A DNA stretch of 64,000 bases from positions 34,910-98,909 of the forward strand of contig NZ_JAPPUW010000018.1 of assembly GCF_026712205.1 (NCBI RefSeq), given 5' to 3'. Source of the stretch: Pelomonas aquatica. GTDB lineage: Bacteria > Pseudomonadota > Gammaproteobacteria > Burkholderiales > Burkholderiaceae_C. A model generated the notes under the pieces. It ran no database searches, was not told where the DNA came from, and saw only the letters and a program-made list of their open reading frames with translations. Position numbers and translations under genes: made by a program. Positions 6,884-17,576 of the stretch are shown here, piece by piece (position 1 is the stretch's first letter; each line of letters starts with the position of its first letter).

Positions 6884-9478
6884 ATGCCCAAGATTCCCTT
6901 CACCCCGACCCGGCTGTGCCTGCTGATCCAGGCCCTCATGCTGCTGCCCGCCGCCGCCCAGACCGCGCCCGCCGATGCCGACAGGCTGGACACCGTCGTC
7001 GTCAGCGGCATCCGCGCCTCGGTGCGCAAGGCGCTGGACACCAAGGAGGCGTCCAACGGCCAGATCGAGGTCATCGCGTCGGAGGACATCGGCAAGCTGC
7101 CGGATACGACCATCGCCGAGTCGCTGGCGCGGCTGCCGGGCCTGTCGGCCGGCATCGACCGCGGCAACGCCAGCCAGATCGTCGCGCGCGGCCTGGGCCC
7201 GCGCTTCGTCGGCGCGACGCTGAACGGGCGCGAGTTCGCGTCCTCCGAGCCCGACCGCGCGGTGCGCTTCGAGATGTTCCCGGCCGAATCGGTGTCGGGC
7301 GCCACCATCTACAAGACCCAGCAGGCCGACATCGCCGAGGGCGGCATCGCCACCACCATCGACCTGCAGACCGTCAGCCCGCTGGACTACAAGGGCCGCG
7401 AGCTGTCGCTGAAGGCCGACGCCAACTACTACCAGCTTGCCGCCAGCATAGCCGGCGCCAAGAAGTGGTCGCCGCGCCTGGGCGGCATCTACGTCGACCA
7501 GTTCGCCGGCCGCACCATCGGCGTGGCGCTGGCCTTCAGCTATTACGACCAGCCGGTGCTGCAGGACGGCGTGCAGAACTGGGGCTTCGACAGCGGCAAC
7601 GGCAACAAGAACGCCGCCATCGAGTCCTGGGGCTTCCAGAACGCTGTCAAGAACGGCACGAACAAGCGCAGCAGCTTGCTGGGCAAGGTCGAATACAAGC
7701 CCAACGGCATGTTCGCGCTGACCGGCGACGTCTACGCGGCCCGCTCCAACATCAAGGAGCAGCAATACATCCACACGGCCGACACCTGCCAGTGGGCCAA
7801 CGCCGGCTGCGCGGCCGCCTACGGCACGCCGCCCACCATCAGCGGCGGCTATGTGACCGGCGGCACCCTGCCCAACGCCGCGCTGAAGACCATCAACGGC
7901 CTGTGGAAGCAGGACATGAAGGACTTCGCCACCGGCCTGAACGCGAAGTGGAAGCTCGACGACTGGCAGATCGACGCCGACCTGGCCCACTCCACCGCGG
8001 ACCGCGACACGCTCTGGACGGCCGTCGAGCTGGACATGAACAACCCCGGCACCGGCACGCTGAGCTGGAGCTTCCCCAAGGACGGCTGGAGCACCTACAA
8101 CTTCAGCGCCGACAGCGGCAACCCCGCCAACTTCAACAACTGGACCGGCGAGACCTGGGGCCCGACCTATGCGGGTACGCTGCACGACAAGCTGGACTCC
8201 GAGCAGCTCAACTTCACGCGCAAACTGAACTTCGGCGACCTGAACAAGCTGAAGTTCGGCCTGCGCGCAACGCAACGCGAGAAGCGCTACGACCAGACCT
8301 CCTGGGACTACAACTGGGTCCAGTTCAACACCGGCGACCTGCACCGCGTGGCCGTGTCCGGCCGCCCCGACTTCGTCGCCTTCGGCAACGTCGAGGACGC
8401 GATTACCCAGCTCTTCGGCGCATCGACGCTGAGCGCCGATGGCCGCACGCCCACGACCAGCGACCTCGTGGCCAAGGACTGGCGCGCCAAGGAGAGCAGC
8501 ACGGCCGCCTATGTCCAGGGCGACCTGCTCGGCACCGTCGGCAGCCTGAACTACCGCGGCAACGTCGGCCTGCGCGTCGTGCACACCAGCCAGACGGGCT
8601 ATGGCAATTCGCTGATCGACAACGTCGTGACGCCCACGCAGGACGGCATCGGCTACACCCGCGCGCTGCCCAGCCTCAACCTGGTGCTGAGCCTGGACGA
8701 GAACGACGCGAACCAGCTGCGCTTCGGCCTGGCCCGTGCGCTGTCGCGTGCGCCGCTGGACGTGATGACCTCCGCGCAGACCGTCACGACCGACCCCAAC
8801 GGCGTCAACCCCACCATCGTCTCCGGCGGCAACCCGCGCCTGAAACCCATGATGGCCGACCAGCTCGACCTGGCCTACCAGCACTACTTCGGCAAGGGCA
8901 ACTTCTTCTCCGCCGGCCTGTTCTACAAGCAGGTGAAGGACTACATCGGCCTCGCCTCCGTGGCCTGCAGCTATGCCGGCAAGGCGGCCTACTGCACGCA
9001 GCAGGTCAACCGTGACGGCGGCAACGTGCACGGGCTGGAGCTGGTCTACCAGCAGTCCTTCGCCAGCGGCCTCGGGCTGATGGCCAACTACACCTACAGC
9101 ACCGGCAACATCAAGGAGAACGGCGACCAGAGCGGCAAGACCTTCGCGCCCATCTCTGCCAACGGCCTGATGAAGGGCAACGGCGGCCTGACGGCCTGGT
9201 ATGAGCACAAGGGCTTCGAGGCCCGCCTGTCGGCCAACCACCACACGGCCTACAACCGCGCGCCGACCTGGGACTCGACACTGATCCAGCAGAACGGTGC
9301 CGAGACCTGGGTATCGCTGAACCTGTCGCAGAAGCTCAACGAGCATGTCTCGGTGCGCTTCGGCATCGAGAACGCGACCAGCCAGAAGGTCTTCTACACC
9401 TACTCCAACGACCCCTACCGCCAGGAGAACTTCCAGTTCGGCCGCCGCTTCAACGTGGGAGCGACCTACAAGCTGTGA
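6884..9478 (+). CDS. TonB-dependent receptor, carbohydrate-type
   Basis: An 864-residue outer-membrane receptor. A signal peptide ends at about residue 26 and the TonB box/plug region follows (DTVVVSGIRASVRKALDTK, then SEDIGKLPDTTIAESLARLPG). The barrel ends in an aromatic/beta strand, VGATYKL. The plug pattern is that of the large Xanthomonas/Caulobacter-type subfamily often linked to uptake of plant oligosaccharides, which fits the adjacent xylan locus; the ligand itself is inferred. The start at 6884 follows a GGAGA. The 228-bp divergent region upstream contains a short GGGGGCCC-type hairpin, but no clear match to the operators near 3346-5835. Confidence 0.93.
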   Translation: MPKIPFTPTRLCLLIQALMLLPAAAQTAPADADRLDTVVVSGIRASVRKALDTKEASNGQIEVIASEDIGKLPDTTIAESLARLPGLSAGIDRGNASQIVARGLGPRFVGATLNGREFASSEPDRAVRFEMFPAESVSGATIYKTQQADIAEGGIATTIDLQTVSPLDYKGRELSLKADANYYQLAASIAGAKKWSPRLGGIYVDQFAGRTIGVALAFSYYDQPVLQDGVQNWGFDSGNGNKNAAIESWGFQNAVKNGTNKRSSLLGKVEYKPNGMFALTGDVYAARSNIKEQQYIHTADTCQWANAGCAAAYGTPPTISGGYVTGGTLPNAALKTINGLWKQDMKDFATGLNAKWKLDDWQIDADLAHSTADRDTLWTAVELDMNNPGTGTLSWSFPKDGWSTYNFSADSGNPANFNNWTGETWGPTYAGTLHDKLDSEQLNFTRKLNFGDLNKLKFGLRATQREKRYDQTSWDYNWVQFNTGDLHRVAVSGRPDFVAFGNVEDAITQLFGASTLSADGRTPTTSDLVAKDWRAKESSTAAYVQGDLLGTVGSLNYRGNVGLRVVHTSQTGYGNSLIDNVVTPTQDGIGYTRALPSLNLVLSLDENDANQLRFGLARALSRAPLDVMTSAQTVTTDPNGVNPTIVSGGNPRLKPMMADQLDLAYQHYFGKGNFFSAGLFYKQVKDYIGLASVACSYAGKAAYCTQQVNRDGGNVHGLELVYQQSFASGLGLMANYTYSTGNIKENGDQSGKTFAPISANGLMKGNGGLTAWYEHKGFEARLSANHHTAYNRAPTWDSTLIQQNGAETWVSLNLSQKLNEHVSVRFGIENATSQKVFYTYSNDPYRQENFQFGRRFNVGATYKL

Positions 9479-9566
9479 ACGCATGAGCTTGTGATTTCTT
9501 GTTCTTTGCCAGCACTCGGGCCACTGCCTAGAGTGCGGGCGTCCAAGCACTCCAAGCCTTCACTTC

Positions 9567-10568
9567 ATGCGCCGCCGCCTGCTCGCCACCCTCGCCCTTG
9601 GCCTCGCTGCCGCCCTCCCCGCCCTGGCCCAGGGCTCGCTGCTGAACGTCTCCTACGACCCGACGCGCGAGCTCTACCAGGACTTCAACAAGGCCTTCGC
9701 CGCACAGTGGAAGGCCAAGACCGGCGAGACGCTGAGCCTCAAGGCCTCGCACGGCGGCTCGGGCAAGCAGGCCCGCTCGGTCATCGACGGCCTGGAGGCC
9801 GACGTCGTCACGCTGGCCCTGGCCTACGACATCGACGCGCTGGCCGACCGCAAGCTGCTCGCGCCCGACTGGCAGAAGAAGCTGCCGGCCAACGCCAGCC
9901 CCTACACGTCCACCATCGTCTTCCTGGTGCGCAAGGGCAACCCCAAGCACATCGCCAACTGGCCGGACCTGGCCCGCTCGGGCGTCGACGTCATCACCCC
10001 CAACCCCAAGACCAGCGGCGGCGCGCGCTGGAACTACCTGGCGGCCTGGGGCTTCGCGTTGAAGCAGCCGGGCGGCAACGCCGAGAGCGCCAAGGCCTTC
10101 GTGAAGCGCATCTACGCCAACACCAAGGTGCTGGACTCCGGCGCCCGCGGTGCGACGACGACCTTCGTCGAGCGCGGCATCGGCGACGTGCTGATCGCCT
10201 GGGAGAACGAGGCCTATCTGGCCGTGAAGGAACTGGGGCCGGACAAGTTCGAGATCGTCACGCCGGCCGTCTCGGTGCTGGCCGAGCCGCCGGTGGCCGT
10301 GGTCGACAAGGTCGTCGACAAGCGCGGCACGCGCAGGCAGGCCGAGGCCTATCTGAACTACCTCTACAGCCCCGAGGGCCAGGAGATCGCCGCGCGCAAC
10401 TTCTACCGCCCGCGCGACGCCAAGGTCGCGGCCAGATACGCCAGGCAGTTCGCCAAGGTCGAGCTGTTCACCGTGGACGAGCTCTTCGGCGGCTGGCGCA
10501 ACGCGCAGAAGACCCACTTCGACGACGGCGGCGTGTTCGACCAGATCTACGCGCCGGGCGCGAAGTAA
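9567..10568 (+). CDS. sbp: Periplasmic sulfate-binding protein of an ABC transporter
   Basis: A 333-residue protein with a signal peptide (to about residue 21) and the sulfate-binding family signatures [42 protein letters not shown] and [12 protein letters not shown]. It would deliver sulfate or thiosulfate to a CysTWA-type permease. No permease or ATPase gene adjoins it, so the rest of the transporter must be elsewhere. The call is firm at family level; sulfate versus thiosulfate preference cannot be told. Confidence 0.93.
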   Translation: MRRRLLATLALGLAAALPALAQGSLLNVSYDPTRELYQDFNKAFAAQWKAKTGETLSLKASHGGSGKQARSVIDGLEADVVTLALAYDIDALADRKLLAPDWQKKLPANASPYTSTIVFLVRKGNPKHIANWPDLARSGVDVITPNPKTSGGARWNYLAAWGFALKQPGGNAESAKAFVKRIYANTKVLDSGARGATTTFVERGIGDVLIAWENEAYLAVKELGPDKFEIVTPAVSVLAEPPVAVVDKVVDKRGTRRQAEAYLNYLYSPEGQEIAARNFYRPRDAKVAARYARQFAKVELFTVDELFGGWRNAQKTHFDDGGVFDQIYAPGAK

Positions 10569-10649
10569 GCGTGGCTCAGTCCGACGCTTCCGGGCCAAGC
10601 CATGGCTCGGCTCTCCATCCGCAGCGGATAGAGAAGCAAATACAGAAAT

Positions 10650-10725
10650 GCAACCACAGAGGCACAGAGCCACAGAGAAAAGCCTTCTCCGGGCTTCCTC
10701 TGTGGCTCTGTGCCTCTGTGGTTGC
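10650..10725. repeat. 28-bp perfect inverted repeat (CACAGAG type), possible bidirectional terminator
   Basis: A left arm at 10650-10677 and a right arm at 10698-10725 are exact reverse complements over 28 bp, with a 20-base loop. The arms are built from near-repeats of CCACAGAG and CACAGAG. It lies between the convergent 3' ends of the sulfate-binding protein and the WYL regulator, so it could end transcription from both sides. The stem is much longer than a usual intrinsic terminator and lacks a clear T-run, so a mobile palindromic element is equally possible. Confidence 0.75.
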
Positions 10726-10739
10726 CTTTGATTTGGGCT

Positions 10740-11435
10740 TCAGGCGCCGCCGCTCTCCTGCGCCTCGCGCCGGCGGTTCATGTCGGCCAGCGTCTTGCCG
10801 GGCTCGTCGCGGAAGCTCTCGTCCAGCGCCTGCAGCGTCTCGATGCGGTCGACGCGGAAGCTGCGGAAGTCGTTGCGCAGCTCGCACCAGGCGGCCACGG
10901 TCCAGACCGGCCCCCAGAACAGGCAGGCCAGCGGGCGCACGGTGCGCTCGCTCTTCACGCCGCCGAGGTCGAGATAGCCCATCCTCAGCTTGCGCCTGGC
11001 CTCGGTGGCCTCGCGCAGCGCGGTCAGGTGGGCGCTGGTGGCCGGGTCCAGCGCCGGCAGCGGCGCATACAGGGCCAGGCTCTCGGCCGCGGCGCGCGCG
11101 TCCAGCGGCAGCACGGCGAGGATCTTGGACAGCGCGTTCTCGGCCTGGCGGGCCAGCGCCGCGTCCAGCCGCGACTCGGCCATGCGCACGGTGGCGACCA
11201 GGGCTTGCGCTTCCTGCTTGCTGAACATCAGCGGCGGCAGGTCGAAGCCGGCCCGCATGCGGTAGCCCACGCCGGCCTCGCCCTCGATGGGCACGCCCTG
11301 CTGGCCGAGCGCGGCGATGTCGCGGTAGACCGTGCGCATCGACACCTCCAGCCGCTGGGCGAGGTAGTCCGCCGTCGTGAGGCGGCGCCCACGGATGAGC
11401 TGGACAATCTGGAAGAGGCGGTCGGCACGGCGCAT
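10740..11435 (-). CDS. YafY-type HTH/WYL-domain transcriptional regulator
   Basis: A 231-residue protein. Residues 1-60 form a DeoR/HTH_11-like winged helix (MRRADRLFQIVQLIRGRRLT...RTVYRDIAAL). The rest is a WYL-type ligand-sensing region with RTVRPLACLFWGPVWTVAAWCELR and FRSFRVDRI. The start at 11435 matches the family; an upstream ATG at 11480 would add 15 unlikely residues. It follows the VOC gene on the same strand with about 109 bp between them, a pairing common for this family. The ligand and targets are unknown. Confidence 0.87.
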   Translation of the reverse strand: MRRADRLFQIVQLIRGRRLTTADYLAQRLEVSMRTVYRDIAALGQQGVPIEGEAGVGYRMRAGFDLPPLMFSKQEAQALVATVRMAESRLDAALARQAENALSKILAVLPLDARAAAESLALYAPLPALDPATSAHLTALREATEARRKLRMGYLDLGGVKSERTVRPLACLFWGPVWTVAAWCELRNDFRSFRVDRIETLQALDESFRDEPGKTLADMNRRREAQESGGA

Positions 11436-11544
11436 GGGCGGGCATTGTGGGTCAGCCGGCATGCCCCTTGCGGAAGGCATGTGTCACCGGCAACGACGCC
11501 GCCCCCGCTCATGGCTCCCTGCGCCGCTCTGCGAAAGCCAAGCC

Positions 11545-11940
11545 TCAACCCAAGGCCGTGCAGAGCTCGACGAGGCAACCGTCCGGGCAGCGCACATAGG
11601 CCACGACCTGGCCCCAGGGCTTGGCCACGGGCGCCGCGAGCGGCTGGGCGCCGGCAGCGACGGCGCGGTCGTAGGCGGCCTGCACGTCGGCCACCGTGAA
11701 ACCGATCTCCATGCCCAGCGGCCGCGGGCTGGCGTCAGCGGCGACATAGTCGTGCTGCAGGCTGTCGCGCGCGGTGGCGTGGTCGACAAAGGCCAGCCGC
11801 GCGCCGCCGGCACCGGTCTCGACCTCGCCATAGGCGCCGCTCTCGTGCAGGAAGCGAGTCGACAGGCCGAAGGCGCGGTCGAAGAAGGCCAGCGCCGCGG
11901 CCACGTCGGGCACATAGACGATGGTGTAGGCGAAGTTCAT
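11545..11940 (-). CDS. VOC (glyoxalase/bleomycin-resistance fold) family protein
   Basis: A 131-residue single VOC protein beginning MNFAYTIVYVPDVAAALAFFDRAFG and ending AYVRCPDGCLVELCTALG, the two beta-alpha-beta-beta-beta halves of the fold. The terminal glutamate in CLVELC and conserved internal acidic residues suggest a metal site. The substrate cannot be assigned. It is probably co-transcribed with, or controlled by, the WYL regulator just downstream. Confidence 0.85.
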   Translation of the reverse strand: MNFAYTIVYVPDVAAALAFFDRAFGLSTRFLHESGAYGEVETGAGGARLAFVDHATARDSLQHDYVAADASPRPLGMEIGFTVADVQAAYDRAVAAGAQPLAAPVAKPWGQVVAYVRCPDGCLVELCTALG

Positions 11941-12023
11941 GCGCGGCTCCTGGGGTGACGATGCCGGCATGCTGCGCCGGCCCGGCTGCCAGCGCGTGTC
12001 AGCAGCGGCGCCGTGGCTCAGCC

Positions 12024-13490
<1,467 letters not shown>

Positions 13491-13516
13491 GGCTGTTGTT
13501 CACTTAGAGTGGTTGT

Positions 13517-15001
13517 ATGGATCATTTTGACGTTGTGGTGGTGGGGGGCGGCATCAACGGCACGGGGCTGGCGCGCGATCTGGCCGGGCGCGGCTGGAAG
13601 CTGCTGCTGGCCGAACGCGACGACCTCGCCTCGCACACCTCGTCCGCATCGACCAAGCTCGTGCACGGCGGCCTGCGCTACCTGGAGACCTACGAGTTCT
13701 CGCTGGTGCGCAAAGCGCTGCAGGAGCGCGAGGTGCTGCTGCGCAGCGCGCCGCAGCTGATCCGGCCGCTGCGCTTCGTGCTGCCGCATGCGCCGCATCT
13801 GCGCCCGGCCTGGATGATCCGCATCGGCCTCTTCCTGTACGACCACCTCGCGCGCCGCGAGCTGCTGCCGGGCTCGCAGGGCCTGCGCCTGTCGAACAGC
13901 CCCTATGGCGCGCCGCTGAAACCCGAGTTCACGCGCGGCTTCGTCTACTCCGACGGCTGGGTGGACGACGCCCGCCTCGTCGTGCTGAACGCGCAGGACG
14001 CCCAGGCCCGCGGCGCCGAGGTGCTGACGCGCTGCGCCGTCACGCGGGCCGTGCGCGGCGCCGACGCCTGGCAGATCACGCTCGCCAACGGCCGCAGCCT
14101 GCGCGCCCGCGCCCTCGTCAACGCGGCCGGCCCCTGGGCCGAGCGCTTCCTGCGCGACCACACGCAGGGCGCCGGCGGCCAGCCACTGCCGACGCGCGGC
14201 CTGCGCCTCGTGAAGGGCAGCCACATCGTCGTGGCCCAGCGCTTCACGCACGACCACGCCTACATCTTCCAGAACCCCGACGGCCGCATCATCTTCGCCA
14301 TCCCCTACCAGGGCCGCTTCACGCTGATCGGCACGACCGACGTCGAGCTGCCCGAGCACGAGGACCCGCCCGCCCGCGCCGAGATCGAGCAGGCCGAGGT
14401 GGACTACCTCTGCGCCCAGGCCAGCCGCTACCTGGCCCAGCCGGTCAGGCCGGCCGACCTGCTGTGGAGCTATGCCGGCGTGCGCCCGCTGCTCGACGAG
14501 GGCGGCTCGGCCTCGGCCGTCACGCGCGACTACCTGCTGGAGGCCGACGCGGCCGGCGGCGCGCCGCTGCTCAATGTCTGGGGCGGCAAGCTGACGACCT
14601 ACCGCAAGCTCGCCGAGGACGGCGCCAGCCAGCTCGGCCAACTTCTTGGCGACGCCCGCAAGCCCTGGACGGCCGGCGCCCACCTGCCCGGCGGCGACCT
14701 CGGCCGGCATGGCGTGGACATAGCCGCCTTCGCCGCCGAGCTGCAGGCCCGCCACCCGGGCCGCGCGCCCGACGACGTGCGCCGCATCGCCGGCGCCTAT
14801 GGCAGCCGCGCGGCCGGGCTGCTCGCAGCGCCCACCGGCGCCGAGGTCGCGCCGGGGCTGTTCGAGTCCGAACTGCGCCATCTGGTGGAGGCCGAATGGG
14901 CGCGCGACGCCGAGGACGTGCTGTGGCGGCGCAGCAAGCTCGGCCTGCACTACACGGCCGAGCAGCGCGCGGCCGTGGCCACCTGGTTCGGCACCCGCTG
15001 A
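13517..15001 (+). CDS. glpD: Aerobic-type glycerol-3-phosphate dehydrogenase
   Basis: A 494-residue FAD-dependent enzyme of the GlpD family. It has the N-terminal Rossmann motif VVVVGGGINGTGLARDLAGRG, TSSASTKLVHGGLRYLE, RPAWMIRIGLFLYDHL, RGFVYSDGWVDDARLV and the C-terminal VWGGKLTTYRKLAEDG. It oxidises glycerol 3-phosphate to dihydroxyacetone phosphate and passes electrons to quinone at the inner membrane. Together with glpK it gives a complete glycerol catabolic pair; no facilitator gene (glpF) or glpR is adjacent. Confidence 0.97.
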   Translation: MDHFDVVVVGGGINGTGLARDLAGRGWKLLLAERDDLASHTSSASTKLVHGGLRYLETYEFSLVRKALQEREVLLRSAPQLIRPLRFVLPHAPHLRPAWMIRIGLFLYDHLARRELLPGSQGLRLSNSPYGAPLKPEFTRGFVYSDGWVDDARLVVLNAQDAQARGAEVLTRCAVTRAVRGADAWQITLANGRSLRARALVNAAGPWAERFLRDHTQGAGGQPLPTRGLRLVKGSHIVVAQRFTHDHAYIFQNPDGRIIFAIPYQGRFTLIGTTDVELPEHEDPPARAEIEQAEVDYLCAQASRYLAQPVRPADLLWSYAGVRPLLDEGGSASAVTRDYLLEADAAGGAPLLNVWGGKLTTYRKLAEDGASQLGQLLGDARKPWTAGAHLPGGDLGRHGVDIAAFAAELQARHPGRAPDDVRRIAGAYGSRAAGLLAAPTGAEVAPGLFESELRHLVEAEWARDAEDVLWRRSKLGLHYTAEQRAAVATWFGTR

Positions 15002-15018
15002 GCCTGCAAGGCGGTCTC

Positions 15019-15987
15019 ATGCTGCTCGGCCTGCTGTTCGCCCTCGTCGCCGGCCTGATGTGGGGCCTGGTCTTCGTCGCCCCCGTCATGCTGCCCGGCT
15101 ATGCCCCCGCGCTGCTGACGGTGGGCCGCTACCTCGCCTTCGGCCTGATCGCGCTGCCGCTGGGCCTGCTGCTGGACCGGCGCGCGCTGCGCGAGCTGCA
15201 GCCCGGCGACTGGCGCGAGGCGGCCCGGCTCAGCCTGATCGGCAACTTCCTGTACTACCTCTGCCTGTCGGCCGCCATCCAGCGCGCCGGCGCGCCGCTG
15301 CCGACGATGATCATCGGCACGCTGCCCGTCGTCATCGCGCTGTGCGCCAACCACCGCAACCGCGTGCGCGACGGCCATCTGCCGTGGCCGCGGCTGGCCC
15401 CGTCGCTCGCGCTGATCGCCGCCGGCCTGGCCCTCGTGAACCGCGACGAGCTGGCCGCGCTGCAGGCCGGGGCCGGCGACCCGCGCCGCTATGCCGAGGG
15501 CGCGCTGCTCGCCATCGCGGCCGTGGCCTGCTGGACCTGGTACCCGATCCGCAATGCCGACTGGCTGCGGGCGCATGCCGACCGCAGCCCACGCGCCTGG
15601 GCCACGGCGCAGGGCCTGGTCACGCTGCCAATGGCGCTGGCGTGCGTGCTGCTGCTGGCACTGCTGCAGCTGATGGCGCCGGGCACGCTGATCCCCACCG
15701 GCTACGCCTTCCCCTTCGGCGACAAGCCCTGGGCCTACGCGGGCCTGATGGTGGCCATCGGCCTGTGCTCGTCATGGCTGGGCACGCTGTGCTGGAACGA
15801 GGCCAGCCAGCGCCTGCCGACCTCGCTGTCGGGCCAGCTCATCGTCTTCGAGACGCTGGCCGCGCTGGCCTATGCCTTCGCGTGGCAGCAGCGCCTGCCG
15901 CCGCCGGCCACGCTGGCCGGCATCGCGCTGCTGATCGCCGGCGTGGTCTGGGCGTTGAGGATCAAGCCGGTGCGAACACCTGAATAG
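15019..15987 (+). CDS. EamA/DMT-family transporter
   Basis: A 322-residue membrane protein with about ten hydrophobic segments in two EamA repeats, beginning LLGLLFALVAGLMWGLVFVAP and ending in TLAGIALLIAGVVWAL. The family exports or imports small metabolites such as amino acids or nucleotides. It begins 17 bp after glpD and may be co-transcribed. The last 26 bp overlap the convergent phosphoesterase gene. The substrate is unknown. Confidence 0.88.
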   Translation: MLLGLLFALVAGLMWGLVFVAPVMLPGYAPALLTVGRYLAFGLIALPLGLLLDRRALRELQPGDWREAARLSLIGNFLYYLCLSAAIQRAGAPLPTMIIGTLPVVIALCANHRNRVRDGHLPWPRLAPSLALIAAGLALVNRDELAALQAGAGDPRRYAEGALLAIAAVACWTWYPIRNADWLRAHADRSPRAWATAQGLVTLPMALACVLLLALLQLMAPGTLIPTGYAFPFGDKPWAYAGLMVAIGLCSSWLGTLCWNEASQRLPTSLSGQLIVFETLAALAYAFAWQQRLPPPATLAGIALLIAGVVWALRIKPVRTPE

Positions 15988-16729
15988 TGCGCAGGCCGTC
16001 GAAGCCATCGGCCTCGCCCCGGCGCAGATGGCCGCGCGCGTTGCTCGCGATGCGCGTGTCGCCGATGCGGTAGTCGTGCCGGCAGTGCAGGTGGCCGTGC
16101 AGCCAGAGCCCGGCACCCGGCAGCAGGCCCTCGTCGTCGTTGCAGAAACTGGCCGTGCCGGGCTGGCGGCCGTAGCGCGGATCGGCGCTCTTCAGGCTGG
16201 GCGCGAAATGGGTGATGGCGACGGTGGCGTCCCAGTCGCCCGTGCGCGCAAGCTCGCCGGCCAGCCAGGCGCGGCTCTCCAGCGCCAGCGCGCGCACCGC
16301 GTCCACGCCGAAGGGCTGGCCGTGGCGCTCGGCCCGCATGACCTTCTGGAAATAGCCGCCGGCCCGCATCGCGCGCTCGCGACCGGCGGGGCCGAAGGCG
16401 TCGAAGTCGCACCAGCGCGTGCTGCCGACGAAGCGCACGCGGCGGCCCCCGGCGTCGCTCAACACGACGGACTCGTCATCGAGCATGCGCAGGCCGATGC
16501 CGTGGACATGGGCACGCAGGGCCTCGCGCGCCTCGTCGACGTCGCGCTGGTCGAACTCATGGTTGCCCGGCACGAAGAGCACCGGCACCGGCCAGCCGCG
16601 GAACAGCTCGAAGCTGCGCCAGCTCGTGTCGATGTCGCCGGCCAGCACCAGCAGCTCGGCGCCCGGGGCGGGCAGCGGCTGGTAGGACTCGGTTTCCAGA
16701 TGCAGGTCGGAGAGAAGCTGGATTTTCAA
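15962..16729 (-). CDS. Metallophosphoesterase (calcineurin-like)
   Basis: A 255-residue protein with the metallophosphoesterase metal-binding blocks in order: SDLHLE, LAGDID, PGNHEFD, THFAPS and GHLHCRHDY. These supply the Asp, His and Asn ligands of a two-metal centre. No signal peptide is present. The substrate is not predictable. The 3' end overlaps the convergent EamA gene by 26 bp. Confidence 0.9.
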   Translation of the reverse strand: MKIQLLSDLHLETESYQPLPAPGAELLVLAGDIDTSWRSFELFRGWPVPVLFVPGNHEFDQRDVDEAREALRAHVHGIGLRMLDDESVVLSDAGGRRVRFVGSTRWCDFDAFGPAGRERAMRAGGYFQKVMRAERHGQPFGVDAVRALALESRAWLAGELARTGDWDATVAITHFAPSLKSADPRYGRQPGTASFCNDDEGLLPGAGLWLHGHLHCRHDYRIGDTRIASNARGHLRRGEADGFDGLRTIQVFAPA

Positions 16730-16738
16730 GTCAGTTGA

Positions 16739-16774
16739 GGACAGAGCTAGGCGCTACGCGCCGTCGGTCTGTCC
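16739..16774. terminator. Nested hairpin between minus-strand genes
   Basis: GGACAG at 16739 pairs with CTGTCC at 16769, and GGCGC/GCGCC pair inside with a TAC loop. It lies between the YecA-like gene and the phosphoesterase gene on the same strand. It may terminate or attenuate read-through, but has no clear T-tract. Confidence 0.4.
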
Positions 16775-16784
16775 CGCAAAGTCA

Positions 16785-17549
16785 TTAGTTGCTACCGTGG
16801 CACTGCTTGTACTTGCGCCCGGAGCCGCAAGGGCAGGGGTCGTTGCGGCCGACCTTGGGCGCGTCGCGGCGGATGGTCTCGACGCGGTAGCGCTCTTCCT
16901 CGGTCAGGTCGGCCAGGTCGGCCACGGCGACGACCAGCTCCTCGATGGCGTCGTCCAGGTCCTTCAGCGGATGCTCGCGGTTCAACGTCGCGACGACCTC
17001 CTTCTCCTCGGGCGTCTCGGCCGGCAGGTGGCGGTAGAGCCGAGCCAGCGCGGCGGCGACATCGTCGTTGGGCAGGTCGGCCAGCTCGGGGAAGCACAGG
17101 ACCGCATGCTGGAAGCCGGCCACCCAGGGCATCAGCGCGCGCGACACCGGGCCGAGGGCGTCATAGCTCTCGCGCGCGGCGCGTTCCTCCTCGGTCGCGT
17201 CCTCGGGCAGGGGCTCGGGCTCGCGCTCCTCGTCGATGTCGAGGATGACGGGGTCGAACCAGCCGTCCTCGACGAGGCTGCGGTTCAGCGCGGCATGGCG
17301 GCGTTCGACGAGCTGGGTCAGCTTGTCCAGCCAGGCCGCATCGACGCTCTCGGGCAGCAGGCCGCCGTCGTAGTCGAAGATATTGGGCAGCCACTCGTCC
17401 GTCTCGATCAGGCGGGGCTGCACGATGACGCCGCAGAGGTAGCCGTCCAGCATGGAGGCGTCCAGCGGCTGCAGCGGCGCGGGCGTGGCGGCCAGCAGTT
17501 CGTCGAGCTCGGCGAACTCGGCGTCGGTCAGGTCTTGGAGGGTGCTCAT
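16785..17549 (-). CDS. UPF0149 (YecA/YgfB-like) protein with C-terminal SEC-C zinc motif
   Basis: A 254-residue acidic protein. Residues about 5-195 match the YgfB/YecA all-helical family ([41 protein letters not shown]). The last 25 residues are a SEC-C motif ([19 protein letters not shown]) with a CxC...CH zinc-binding pattern. The function of the family is not settled. Confidence 0.9.
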   Translation of the reverse strand: MSTLQDLTDAEFAELDELLAATPAPLQPLDASMLDGYLCGVIVQPRLIETDEWLPNIFDYDGGLLPESVDAAWLDKLTQLVERRHAALNRSLVEDGWFDPVILDIDEEREPEPLPEDATEEERAARESYDALGPVSRALMPWVAGFQHAVLCFPELADLPNDDVAAALARLYRHLPAETPEEKEVVATLNREHPLKDLDDAIEELVVAVADLADLTEEERYRVETIRRDAPKVGRNDPCPCGSGRKYKQCHGSN

Positions 17550-17576
17550 GGGCGCGATTGTCCGCCCTCGGCCCGC

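Noticed and set aside
6800..9550. A minus-strand open frame of 916 codons opposite the TonB-dependent receptor
   Set aside because: No motif or signal peptide; explained by GC-rich codon bias of the real plus-strand gene.
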